Numbered from the stretch's first letter, positions 7,036 to 14,673 are shown. The stretch is DNA of 19,838 nt from JAGLSB01 sp023135955 (GCA_030673645.1 DAOVIO010000063.1:1-19838), one strand, 5' to 3'. Notes: generated by a model not told the origin, from the sequence alone. A program made the numbers and translations.

Positions 7036-7835
7036 TCTTGTTCAATTTCATTTCCATAATTTCTTACTGAGAAAGGAGCATCTCTATAAAAAGCTAATTC
7101 ATAATTTATTTCTTCTCCCTCTTTTGAAGCTAACCAGGGTAAATCTTTGTGAGAATAATTACTTATTGCTGCCGCAGACCAGTCGCTCATTTGTTCAATA
7201 ACTCTATCAAGGATTTTTGTTTCACTTGCTTTTAGTTCTTTTAAATCTGCTTTTTCCAAAGGCAAATACCGTGTTTGTGGAAAACCGTGATATTCAGTTT
7301 TAACACGCTTCAATGTTCCTCCCTCAATCATTTGATTGATAATTACATTTAATTTTTGAGGAACAGGTCCATAAGGCAACTTTCTATATTTTGCCCCAGT
7401 TAAATGTTCTTCATACAACTCATAGTAGTTAAAATCAGAAAAATACAACAACTTATAAAGGATTGTTTCTCCAACATTTGGCTTTCCTGCACATTTTTCT
7501 AAAATGTATAATAACACATTTTTAAACTTATCAACTTTTAAAACAGGAACAGCAATACGTTCTTCAATTATATTAGTGCTTTGTTCATTTTCACCATTGA
7601 TTTCTTGACGAATCTCAAAATCTTTAGACATAAAATCATCTAATGAAAACCCTAATTCCATTGATAACTGTTGTAATTCAAGGATATTTACACTTCTATT
7701 ACCTAATTCAATTTGAGCCAATGATGAACGAGAAACATTAATACTTCTCGCCAAATCTTCTTGAGACAATCCTTTAATTTTACGGAGTTCAGTTATCCTC
7801 TGACCAATCTGCTTTTGTGATAATTTTGTTTTCAT
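7032..7835 (-). CDS. Xre-HTH plus Panacea (DUF4065) antitoxin
   Basis: This is a 267-residue two-domain protein. Residues about 9-65 form an Xre/Cro helix-turn-helix (GQRITELRKIKGLSQEDLAR, then INVSRSSLAQIELG). Residues about 102-235 form a Panacea/DUF4065 domain, with ILYKLLYFSDFNYYELY (125-141), LTGAKYRKLPYGPVP (145-159) and a Trp-rich end (DWSAAAIS, LPWLA). Panacea domains neutralise many different toxins, and the HTH makes it the likely autorepressor. The next gene, overlapping by 4 bases, is the RelE-like toxin. Start: the frame is open back to an ATG ending at 7874, but a perfect TAnnTTTG box lies at 7864-7871, downstream of that codon. The ATG at 7833-7835 (MKTKLSQ), about 20 bases after the expected transcription start, is therefore chosen. 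Confidence 0.88.
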   Translation of the reverse strand: MKTKLSQKQIGQRITELRKIKGLSQEDLARSINVSRSSLAQIELGNRSVNILELQQLSMELGFSLDDFMSKDFEIRQEINGENEQSTNIIEERIAVPVLKVDKFKNVLLYILEKCAGKPNVGETILYKLLYFSDFNYYELYEEHLTGAKYRKLPYGPVPQKLNVIINQMIEGGTLKRVKTEYHGFPQTRYLPLEKADLKELKASETKILDRVIEQMSDWSAAAISNYSHKDLPWLASKEGEEINYELAFYRDAPFSVRNYGNEIEQE

Positions 7836-7863
7836 ACCTATTTGTTTTCCTTCGTTTACGGTG

Positions 7864-7871
7864 CAAAGATA
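7864..7871 (-). promoter_or_regulatory. Promoter of the Panacea toxin-antitoxin pair (TATCTTTG)
   Basis: The minus strand reads TATCTTTGCACC, a perfect Bacteroidota -7 box, about 30 bases before the ATG at 7835. The -33 region is weak (TGTT about 20 bases upstream). An imperfect dyad, TGTT-N9-AACA (7877-7893), lies just upstream and is a possible operator for the HTH antitoxin. Confidence 0.6.
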
Positions 7872-7872
7872 C

Positions 7873-7920
7873 AAAATGTTTCAATATAGAACAGTATTAC
7901 GTTTGAAAATAAAACATTTT
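7873..7920. repeat. 9-bp inverted repeat upstream of the antitoxin promoter
   Basis: AAAATGTTT (7873-7881) and AAACATTTT (7912-7920) are perfect inverted copies separated by 30 bases. The left arm is immediately upstream of the -7 box; the right arm lies in the SpoIIE remnant. It may be operator half-sites or chance in AT-rich DNA. Confidence 0.35.
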
Positions 7921-7994
7921 ATGAATGGAAAGGAGATCACAAGCAAGTTGATGACGTAGTCGTTTTGGGTTTTAAAATAAGAAAAATAAATTGA
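7905..7994 (+). pseudogene. C-terminal remnant of a SpoIIE/PP2C-type phosphatase
   Basis: One plus-strand frame reads FENKTFYEWKGDHKQ, then VDDVVVLGFKI, ending at TGA (7992-7994). The pattern W-[KR]-G-[DE]-x2-QVDD-[VI]-x-V-[IL]-G-[FIV]-[KR]-I is what I recall as the extreme C-terminus of Bacteroidota SpoIIE-domain phosphatases, where the Asp pair binds metal. A TAG at 7887-7889 closes the frame upstream and nothing else of the domain remains, so it is a tail of about 25 residues left by a deletion. The Panacea pair appears to have been joined onto it. Assignment rests on a short match. Confidence 0.5.
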
Positions 7995-8096
7995 TCACTT
8001 TTTCATTCCAATTAGTTTTTTAGGTAAAATGGCAGTAATAAAACAAATTTGAAAAGATATTTATCACTTTGTATGAGATTGACTTGAAGGAGAATG

Positions 8097-8440
8097 TTAA
8101 CATAGAATTTTATTCTTCCCGGTTTTCAAGAATGTGGAAGAGCTTTGCTCAAAAGCATCACTATAAACAAGAAGCCAATTACCGCTTAATAATTTAAGCA
8201 ATTCAACACTAGCCCCGGGATTTGAATTTCAGATTTTTGGGCAAAGATCCATTAGTATCCCTCGTCATCAGAGTGACTCATCATAATTCTGTCTGGTTCA
8301 TCACCGTCGTCGCGTAAATAGGCATCTATTGATCCTTCATTACGAGGGTTTTGTCCAAAAACATCGCAGGTAAAATTATTTGAAGAAAGGAGTAGAAACA
8401 ATATAATCAGTATCCTCAACTATTTAAAAGAAGTCTTCAT
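8097..8440 (-). pseudogene. Decayed N-terminal part of a secreted sialidase-like (BNR) protein
   Basis: The ATG at 8438-8440 starts MKTSFK, then TAG (8420-8422), then a signal-peptide-like stretch (LRILIILFLLLSSN). After this come NEGSIDAYLRDDGDEPDRI and MMSHSDDEGY, followed by TAA (8252-8254) and W. A frameshift then leads to NPGASVELLKLLSGNWLLVY and a last stop at 8097-8099. EGS...L..D.....I.mS.SDDeG.TW and NP(G/N)SG.D.L.L.dGnWlLvYN are the first blades of exo-sialidase/BNR-like hydrolases of Bacteroidota as I recall them. About 105 of an expected 350 or more residues remain, with two nonsense codons and one frameshift. It follows the esterase gene by 32 bases and was probably its operon partner. 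Confidence 0.6.
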
Positions 8441-8472
8441 GATGTATATTATTTTGTTTATTCCTCATTATT

Positions 8473-9630
8473 TCAATCCATTCCCAAATATTTCATCACA
8501 GCTTTATCCCCAATAAGAGCGTCATCTGGTCTTGGATTTTCTTTAGTAAATACTCTCAAGTCATCTTCAGGCAATATTTTTACGAAATCTTCCTGCACGC
8601 CACTAGTGATAGTAACTTTACTGATATTCAGTTTAAGATGATATGCAAAAAATATGTACATAGCGGAACGTTTTGAATAGCCATAATCATGTTTTTCGGC
8701 TGGGAAGTGGACATTTTCTACTTTGTATTCGGCATTATAAAGAGCATAAACCGATTGAATATATGGATATTCAATTCGTGGAGTGTTTCTTGTCCAGTCG
8801 TGACCATCAGAAAGAAGAAGCATTGGCCGTGGTGCACACAGTGAAGCGATTTCAACATTATTGGTCTGATGATTTTCACTCTTGTGAATTGGCATGCCAC
8901 TTTCGCAAATACAACCTCCAAAAAAATGAGCTGATACCTGAACCGCCGGAACGGCAATTTTTATTCTGTCGTCAATTGCTGTTAATACAAAAGTTTGAGT
9001 TCCTCCACCGGAACCACCTGTCATCCCTATTCTTTCAGAGTCTACATCAGAACGTGACAACAAATATTCAAGTACCCTTTTACTATTCCAGGTTTGAAGT
9101 AATAATGCTATTGGCATCTCATGGTTTATTTGCGTCGATTCAGCGTAGCCCACCATATCGTATGCAAATACAATTGCTCCCATTCGTGCCAGAGTTGCAC
9201 CACGCGATTGTACATCTTCTTTAAAACGTTTATCTGACATATGACCATGTGGTGAAAGAATAGCTGGATTTTTGGTTTTTTTGTCAATAGGACTGTATAA
9301 ATTTCCTGTGATATAAAATCCGGGGAAACTTTCAATGGCAATATTTTCTACAATGTATCCATCCATAGTTTTGGCATTCCTGATTATTGGATTGAAATTT
9401 CCTTCAATGTCAGGCATTTTGTCTAGTTTCATTCCGGTTATGATACCTTTTTTAATAACGGCAGAACGCGCTTCCCAGGATTCAAGGTCATCCCACTCAC
9501 TAGCGAATTTCTTCATTATCAGGTTGGCTTCATCTTCTGTCCAGTGTTTTCCTACACATAGCATGTCGTCTTGTGCATAGGTTCCTACCATGAATAGGTA
9601 AAGAAAAAATAATACGACTGTTTTTTTCAT
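8473..9630 (-). CDS. Secreted acetylxylan-esterase-like alpha/beta hydrolase
   Basis: This is a 385-residue protein with a signal peptide (residues 1-19, VGTYA then QDD) and an alpha/beta-hydrolase fold. The nucleophile elbow is GMTGGSGGGTQ (202-212, Ser207). An oxyanion-side motif SPHGH is at 126-130, the probable acid is Asp275 or Asp278 in LLSDGHDW, and the probable base is His314 in AEKHDYG. This layout matches the large acetylxylan-esterase/dienelactone-hydrolase-like group found in Bacteroidota glycan loci; it lacks the GCSRxGK motif of CE15. It would remove ester groups from a polysaccharide in the periplasm. The gene begins with ATG at 9628-9630, 38 bases after a truncated rhamnosidase tail, and is followed by the sialidase-like pseudogene. 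The exact ester substrate is unknown. Confidence 0.82.
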   Translation of the reverse strand: MKKTVVLFFLYLFMVGTYAQDDMLCVGKHWTEDEANLIMKKFASEWDDLESWEARSAVIKKGIITGMKLDKMPDIEGNFNPIIRNAKTMDGYIVENIAIESFPGFYITGNLYSPIDKKTKNPAILSPHGHMSDKRFKEDVQSRGATLARMGAIVFAYDMVGYAESTQINHEMPIALLLQTWNSKRVLEYLLSRSDVDSERIGMTGGSGGGTQTFVLTAIDDRIKIAVPAVQVSAHFFGGCICESGMPIHKSENHQTNNVEIASLCAPRPMLLLSDGHDWTRNTPRIEYPYIQSVYALYNAEYKVENVHFPAEKHDYGYSKRSAMYIFFAYHLKLNISKVTITSGVQEDFVKILPEDDLRVFTKENPRPDDALIGDKAVMKYLGMD

Positions 9631-9668
9631 TTGTGTATAATTTAGTTTTTAGTTTGAGCCATTTATTT

Positions 9669-9869
9669 TTAATTAAAACCTTTAGGGTTGAATTCTAGTT
9701 TTAACTGTGATTCGAATGAATAGTTACCAGAATCCACAGTAAAAATAGCATTATCATTTTCAATCTTCACGAACTGAATATCTTTAACACCGGATATATT
9801 GTTTCCCCCTTCTTCTATTTCAGTAATATCTTTTACAGGAAAATAAACATAAATATTGTGAATATACAA
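9669..9869 (-). pseudogene. C-terminal tail of an alpha-L-rhamnosidase (GH78-like)
   Basis: The frame reads IYVYFPVKDITEIEEGG, then NNISGVKDIQFVKIENDNAI and FTVDSGNYSFES, ending at 9669. The sequence A-T-V-[YF]-[IFV]-P...ITE.G..I....GI.F......A.F.VGSG.Y.F is the usual last 50 residues of bacterial rhamnosidases (C-terminal beta domain), recalled from the family. No ATG is available (only a TTG at 9867-9869), and everything N-terminal, including the catalytic domain, is gone. The breakpoint coincides with a perfect hairpin at 9858-9882. It differs from the tail of the intact GH78 gene at 11382, so it is a different paralogue. It probably belonged to one operon with the downstream esterase. Confidence 0.6.
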
Positions 9870-9882
9870 CCATAATATTCAC
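9858..9882. repeat. Perfect 8-bp hairpin at the rhamnosidase-remnant breakpoint
   Basis: GTGAATAT (9858-9865) and ATATTCAC (9875-9882) form a perfect inverted repeat with a 9-base loop, exactly where similarity to the rhamnosidase tail begins. The next 190 bases, up to 10074, hold nothing recognisable. Confidence 0.45.
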
Positions 9883-10074
9883 AAAAGATAATATAATATT
9901 GCTTTGTTTTGAAAGTAGTTATGGTTTTCAATTGGAGGCTAAGTTTATTAATAAATATAAAATTTTATTGTAATATTAACAGTCCTGAATTTTCAATAAT
10001 AAAAGAAAGTTAAGATACTAAAATGACTCAATAATTAAATCAAACTGGCAATTACGAATTCACACTTTTAAATT

Positions 10075-10248
10075 ATGCAAAAAGAAGAAGTAACTAAATT
10101 ACTAACGGAAGCGGAAAATCATCTGACAAATGAACTTTTGCCATTCTGGATAACTCGCATGATTGATTCCGCGAATGGTGTGCAACCTGCAACCAGTTCC
10201 TACAACATAATTAGAACTATTTTGAATCATATTTTAGAAAAATTTTAA
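10075..10248 (+). pseudogene. Collapsed AGE-family epimerase gene (N-acylglucosamine/mannobiose 2-epimerase-like)
   Basis: The frame is an intact 57 codons. Residues 1-35 (MQKEEVTKLLTEAENHL, then LLPFWITRMIDSANG) match the start of AGE epimerases, where L..ilPFW..r..D.enGG is typical. Residues 40-57 (SSYNIIRTILNHILEKF) loosely resemble the family's closing segment (.pYHN.Ra.lEi..r). If so, an in-frame internal deletion of some 330 residues joined the two ends. The second half of this argument is weak. The fragment cannot form the alpha6/alpha6 barrel, so it is not an enzyme. It lies 14 bases before the intact Gfo/Idh/MocA gene, suggesting the two were one operon for sugar conversion. Confidence 0.5.
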
Positions 10249-10262
10249 TAAAAACAATAAGC

Positions 10263-11258
10263 ATGTCAGAAAAAATTAAATGGGGAATATTAAGTACGGG
10301 TCATATATCCGGAAGATTCGTTGAAGCATTAAAATTAATTTCTGAAGCAGAGATTACTGCGGTAGCATCCAGAGATGAAGTAACTGCGAAAAACTTTGCT
10401 GAAAAGCATGGTATTCCCAAGGCTCATGGATCATATGAAGCTCTGGCAGAGGATCCTGATGTTGATGTAGTTTACATTGGGACACCACATACTTTTCATC
10501 TCGAGAATAGTGTCTTATGTATGAGAGCTGGGAAGTCTGTTCTTTGTGAAAAAGCTTTGACAATAAATGCACGTGAAGCAGAAGAGATGATAGCTGTAGC
10601 GAAAGAAGAAAATGTGTTTTTAATGGAAGCCATGATTACCAGGCATGTTCCATTGATGAAAAAAGTGCAAAATTGGGTAAAGAGTGGTAGAATTGGGGAA
10701 GTAAGAATGCTACAAGCATCACGTTGTGCCCGAAGAGAATTTGAACCTTCAGCAAGACATTTGAACCCGGAACTTGGTGGAGGAAGTCTATTGGATGTAG
10801 GTGTTTATGTTATTTCATTTGCTTCTATGATTTTTGGGAAAGCTCCTGAAAGTGTATTTGGGTTTGGACATATAGGCGATTATGGTTCTGATGAGCAGGG
10901 TGTTGCTCTTTTAAAATATGATAAAGGTGAAATTGCAAATCTCTCCTTTGCTTTAAGAACAAATGGAGTAAATGAAGCATATATTTATGGGACAGAGGGT
11001 CACATTAAAATTCACGAAATATTTGCAGTTCCAACTAAAGCAACTTTGGTAATTGGAAAAAAAGAGATAGAAGTTATTGAAGAACCCATATTTGTGGGAG
11101 GCTTAGTAAATGAAGCTGAGGAAGTGATGAGGTGCATGAAAGCCGGACTTAAAGAATCTCCCTTCATGCCATTAGAGGAATCGCTGCAAATTATGCGAAT
11201 AATGGATGAGATAAGAGCTCCGTGGGGGTTGAAGTATTCTAATGATAGAAGTACTTAA
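10263..11258 (+). CDS. Gfo/Idh/MocA-family NAD(P)-dependent oxidoreductase
   Basis: This is a 331-residue cytoplasmic enzyme. The N-terminal Rossmann fold has WGILSTGHIS (7-16) as the dinucleotide loop. VVYIGTPHTFH (69-79) follows. CEKALT (95-100) takes the place of the family's EKP motif, with Ala for Pro. The C-terminal alpha/beta domain has GGGSLLDVGVYVI (172-184), as in the dimeric dihydrodiol dehydrogenase-like branch (catalytic Lys97, Asp178 near the substrate). It oxidises or reduces a sugar or cyclitol, substrate unknown. It has its own strand, opposite to the flanking glycan genes, and is preceded by the remnant of an AGE epimerase. Its TAA stop lies inside a tandem 9-mer repeat, so the last residues (DRST) may derive from that repeat. 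Confidence 0.87.
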   Translation: MSEKIKWGILSTGHISGRFVEALKLISEAEITAVASRDEVTAKNFAEKHGIPKAHGSYEALAEDPDVDVVYIGTPHTFHLENSVLCMRAGKSVLCEKALTINAREAEEMIAVAKEENVFLMEAMITRHVPLMKKVQNWVKSGRIGEVRMLQASRCARREFEPSARHLNPELGGGSLLDVGVYVISFASMIFGKAPESVFGFGHIGDYGSDEQGVALLKYDKGEIANLSFALRTNGVNEAYIYGTEGHIKIHEIFAVPTKATLVIGKKEIEVIEEPIFVGGLVNEAEEVMRCMKAGLKESPFMPLEESLQIMRIMDEIRAPWGLKYSNDRST

Positions 11259-11285
11259 AGTGAACTAAAGTACTTAGAGTGCCTA
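11249..11285 (+). repeat. Tandem 9-10-base repeat spanning a stop codon
   Basis: Four units in a row: AAGTACTTA, AAGTGAACTA, AAGTACTTA, GAGTGCCTA, consensus (A/G)AGTnnnTA. The first unit holds the stop codon of the oxidoreductase gene (TAA at 11256-11258). Similar AGT-rich runs occur after Bacteroidota genes (recalled). Confidence 0.55.
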
Positions 11286-11286
11286 T

Positions 11287-11305
11287 GCTTCGACTCACGC
11301 TCAGC
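11287..11305. repeat. Short dispersed repeat, TTCGACT/CGCTCAG type
   Basis: GCTTCGACTCACGCTCAGC is a relative of the element at 4318-4336 (GCTTCG-N-CT...CGCT..GC shared). It lies between convergent genes, directly after the tandem 9-mer array. Confidence 0.45.
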
Positions 11306-11381
11306 ACCCGTCATGTGTTTATTTACAAGCAAGTAAAGTTTCTGAAATAGAGCTTTGTTAGCTGTAAAATGAAATAATTTT

Positions 11382-13577
11382 TTAATTAGTCTTTAGTTCA
11401 ATTTTATTCCATCCAGCTTTGAGAGTGATGTTGTTTTCTTTTGTAAAAAGTTGATTGCCGTTTACAAATACATCATAATTCCCAGCTTCATTTATAGGTA
11501 GTACAAAATTTGCAGCCATGTTGCCAGGGATTCTAATCTTATACTCTTTGTTATGATCTTTTGTTAACTTAAATTTAGCTTCAATAGGTCCTCTTATTGT
11601 TGGAAATTTAATTTCACTGAATGATAGGTCTGTAATCTGAGGTTGTATAATCGCTTCTGAAAAACCTGGTTTTGTTGGTCTGATTCCCCAGAGGTAGCGT
11701 GGAATAATATTGGCAGGGACGGCCCCCCAGGCATGATTCCAATCGGAGTTTGGTTTGTATTTCATATCCCAGGCTTCCATCGTAATTGTGGATCCGGATT
11801 TTATCATATTCCACCAGCTCCGGTCATGTGTTGCAGTTAACAAACCTTTAGCATATTCTGCCTCCCCCTTTTTATATAAACCCTCCATTAAATATTGAGC
11901 CCCATATACACTACATGCCATTCCTCGGGATTTAATAAATGCTATTACGCTGTCTTGATATTCATCAGGGACTAATCCTACCGCTAGAGGAAGCATATTG
12001 GCATGCAAAGAGGAATGAGAAGAGCCTTCTCCATCAATATATATACCTTTTTCCTGGTCAATTAGGATATTGTTGAAAGTATTTCTTACTTTTTTGGCTA
12101 AATCATGGAATAAAACTGAGTCCTCTTTTTTATCCAGAAACCCCGCTATTTCTTCCATTAATTCAAGATTCCAAAAGTAAAAAGCGTTTACAACAGTATT
12201 CACATCAACCATATCATAGCCGTCTCGTTCTCCTTCAGGTCTTGCCAGCTTCCATCCTGTATCTTTTTGCCCTGGAGGCCAGTCGACAAGATCACGTAGA
12301 CTGGCATTAGGATCAGAAAATCCTAGCTTTTGCATGTATTCAGCAGTTAATTTTTCTGATTTGACAGTGATTAATCCATCCTCACGAGCAAGAAAATGCA
12401 AAGTTTTGTTTTTCAGATGATCGTAATTATTCTCAATGGATTCAAGATTTCCAGTGTATAAATAGTCTTTGTAGAACATCGGAACAGTATGGAGTATCCA
12501 CTCGGTGGGCCAGGTGGGATTAGATAAAAAATACTCATTTGTAAGCCTGGCCATGGAATATTCACGGTCGGTACAGTAATGTCCCAATTGGTTTATATAA
12601 GCATCTCCTTCGTATGGGATTCTCTCACGGTCCCCATCCACATAAAGGCCCGTAAAAGAAGTGGCTTTTATGCTATACTTACAAATATCCCAGATCTGGT
12701 TTAAAATAGTATCCGAGCTGGTAAAATAACTTGCTTCATCATCAAAAGTATAGGAATATAATTTTTGAAAGACATTATTATCGGGATCTGCATTGAAATT
12801 TTCAATTTCACAATAGCGGAAGGGGATCACTACCCCAAAGGAATCTGGCAGTTGCACAGCCCTGGAACCCGTATTTCTTTTATCTGGGGGGAGTAAAACT
12901 TGATATTTGGTTTCTTTGGGACTTACAATTAATTCAGTTCTTTGATAGCGAATTGATCCTTGCGGATTCCTGTCGATACGATTTTCTGCAATTAATTTTT
13001 CTCCCAAATGAATGATTAAAGTATCTGTTTGCTTTGGTTTTATTTTTAAGATAAGACTACCAAAGCCTGCTTTCCCAAAGTCATAAAAATGATGATCTTC
13101 TGAAATAGCAGCTGATTTAACAGCTTTGTTTAGAGTAATTTGAAAATTATTTGATGTGGTAGCGTAGTCTGTAAAACTACCTGTTTTAAAATGCTGGATA
13201 GATGAATAAGCTGTGGGTTTATCCAAAATATTCCAAACACGAACTTTCCAATAGTAATCTGTGTTTTCATTTAATTCCGGACCATCATACTCAATTTCTG
13301 TTGAGTTCTTTACTGGAATTTTTCCACTGTCCCAAATATCTGCTTTATTTCGTCTGATTTTTTTAAGTGAAGAAGACATCATTATCTGAAATGCAGATTG
13401 TTCAATAGCTTTTTCCGTTACTGTCCAGCTAAATTCCGGTTTGTTATCTATAATTTTTACATTCTCAGGCTGGCGAATAAACTCTGTCATCAGACCTGTA
13501 GGTTTATTTTTTTCAGTTTGACAAGCTGAAATAGCAATAATAAAAAAGAGGATGAGAAATAAATTTTTATTCTTCAT
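11382..13577 (-). CDS. Alpha-L-rhamnosidase lipoprotein, GH78
   Basis: This is a 731-residue protein starting at ATG 13575-13577. Its lipoprotein signal ends IIAISAC (Cys19), so it should be membrane-anchored. An N-terminal Ig-like part comes first (PEFSWTV; DYYWKVRVWN). A beta-sandwich with DFGKAGFG follows, then an (alpha/alpha)6 barrel. The catalytic region contains YVDGDRERIPYEGD (Asp314/Asp316 area, general acid) and TMEAWD (Glu601, general base), followed by the W-N-H-A-W-G motif, all GH78 hallmarks. It releases terminal alpha-L-rhamnose. The frame is open 41 codons further upstream, but the lipobox fixes the start. It is the last gene of a leftward run with the lactonase, sialate esterase and sulfatase. 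Confidence 0.9.
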   Translation of the reverse strand: MKNKNLFLILFFIIAISACQTEKNKPTGLMTEFIRQPENVKIIDNKPEFSWTVTEKAIEQSAFQIMMSSSLKKIRRNKADIWDSGKIPVKNSTEIEYDGPELNENTDYYWKVRVWNILDKPTAYSSIQHFKTGSFTDYATTSNNFQITLNKAVKSAAISEDHHFYDFGKAGFGSLILKIKPKQTDTLIIHLGEKLIAENRIDRNPQGSIRYQRTELIVSPKETKYQVLLPPDKRNTGSRAVQLPDSFGVVIPFRYCEIENFNADPDNNVFQKLYSYTFDDEASYFTSSDTILNQIWDICKYSIKATSFTGLYVDGDRERIPYEGDAYINQLGHYCTDREYSMARLTNEYFLSNPTWPTEWILHTVPMFYKDYLYTGNLESIENNYDHLKNKTLHFLAREDGLITVKSEKLTAEYMQKLGFSDPNASLRDLVDWPPGQKDTGWKLARPEGERDGYDMVDVNTVVNAFYFWNLELMEEIAGFLDKKEDSVLFHDLAKKVRNTFNNILIDQEKGIYIDGEGSSHSSLHANMLPLAVGLVPDEYQDSVIAFIKSRGMACSVYGAQYLMEGLYKKGEAEYAKGLLTATHDRSWWNMIKSGSTITMEAWDMKYKPNSDWNHAWGAVPANIIPRYLWGIRPTKPGFSEAIIQPQITDLSFSEIKFPTIRGPIEAKFKLTKDHNKEYKIRIPGNMAANFVLPINEAGNYDVFVNGNQLFTKENNITLKAGWNKIELKTN

Positions 13578-13686
13578 TGAATTGATTTTTTTATAAAAAA
13601 ATAAATGTAATAAATCTTTTCTTACGCCGATCTTGTTTCTAATCATTATCATAATTAACAAGTAATTCATTGTCTTGACTTGATAA

Positions 13687-14592
13687 TCAATCCACACCAT
13701 TTGTATTCAATTCAACCCGATAAATTGAAGTGCGAGCAGTTATAAAAAGTTGATTTCTGTCTTTTCCGCCAAAACAAACATTGGATGGTTTCTCCGGAAC
13801 TTCGATTGATTCTAATAATTCGCCTTCAGGTGAAAAGATGTCAACTGCCTTTTTTCCACTAGTGGTTAAATACACATTTCCTTCTTTGTCAAGAGTCATT
13901 CCGTCACAGCCAAATTCAACAAAAACAGTTTTGTTTTTAAGAGTTCCATCTTGCTGAATATCAAACTTATATGTTATTCCTGCCTGAGCATCTGTTACAT
14001 ATAGGATTTTTCCATCAGGAGTACCTATAATACCATTGGGTTTTTCAAGGTCATCACAGACCCTGATAACTGTCTTATGGTCTGGAATAATATAATAAAC
14101 ATGCATCCCATCCTGAGTCAGCTCATCATCTTCACCACCATATTTTGGATCGGTAAAGTAAGCTCCACCTTTTCTGTCAGGCCAGATATCGTTGGGTTGA
14201 TTAAATATTTTGCCATTGTATTCTGTTGCTATGGCTGTTTTAACACCCTTGGGACTTGTTAAGCTAATCTGGCTATTTACTCTCTCACATGCCAATAAGT
14301 TTTCATCTTTGTCAAAATATAATCCGTTCGCATGACCACTGTTTAGACTAAAAGTGTCGAGTTTGTTGTCTGATGTCCAAATGAAGATCCGATTATTGGG
14401 AATGTCAGTAAAGTAAACATTTCCCTTAGCATCCACTGCGGGACCTTCTGTGAATTTAAAGTCACCAGCTAATTTCTCTATTTCACTAACAACTAATGTT
14501 TCCCATTCAGCTTCATTTTTATTATTATTCTCTGGTTGATTTGTACAAGAGAATATTGCAAAAGCAATTAGCAACAATGTGAAGGTTTTCAT
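13687..14592 (-). CDS. SMP-30/gluconolactonase-like lipoprotein
   Basis: This is a 301-residue protein with a lipobox (IFSC, Cys16) and a six-bladed beta-propeller. Metal and active-site residues of the SMP-30 family are present: Glu49 in FTEGP, Asn134/Asp135 in NQPNDIW, Asn186 in PNGI, and Asp230 in CDGMTLD. Members hydrolyse sugar lactones such as glucono-, xylono- or rhamnono-lactone. With a rhamnosidase next door, an aldonolactone from a rhamnose-type sugar is a reasonable guess, but an outer or periplasmic location would be unusual for that route. Many secreted members in Bacteroidota glycan loci have no proven substrate. It precedes the GH78 gene by 109 bases. Confidence 0.85.
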   Translation of the reverse strand: MKTFTLLLIAFAIFSCTNQPENNNKNEAEWETLVVSEIEKLAGDFKFTEGPAVDAKGNVYFTDIPNNRIFIWTSDNKLDTFSLNSGHANGLYFDKDENLLACERVNSQISLTSPKGVKTAIATEYNGKIFNQPNDIWPDRKGGAYFTDPKYGGEDDELTQDGMHVYYIIPDHKTVIRVCDDLEKPNGIIGTPDGKILYVTDAQAGITYKFDIQQDGTLKNKTVFVEFGCDGMTLDKEGNVYLTTSGKKAVDIFSPEGELLESIEVPEKPSNVCFGGKDRNQLFITARTSIYRVELNTNGVD

Positions 14593-14673
14593 GATAGTTT
14601 TTGATTATATTATATAGATTCCTTTTATTAGAATTATGCTTAAGGGATGTCAGTATAGATATTACTTTCAGTC

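Noticed and set aside
7995..8096. Possible gene remnant between the SpoIIE tail and the sialidase pseudogene
   Set aside because: Stops in all frames and no recognisable motif on either strand.
8673..9224. 183-codon plus-strand open frame
   Set aside because: Lies fully antisense to the esterase gene with clear catalytic motifs; its own translation shows no domain and unlikely composition (His- and Phe-rich).
13578..13700. Upstream start of the rhamnosidase (41 extra residues)
   Set aside because: Would bury the lipoprotein signal and overlap the lactonase gene; the ATG at 13577 gives a proper signal peptide with lipobox.
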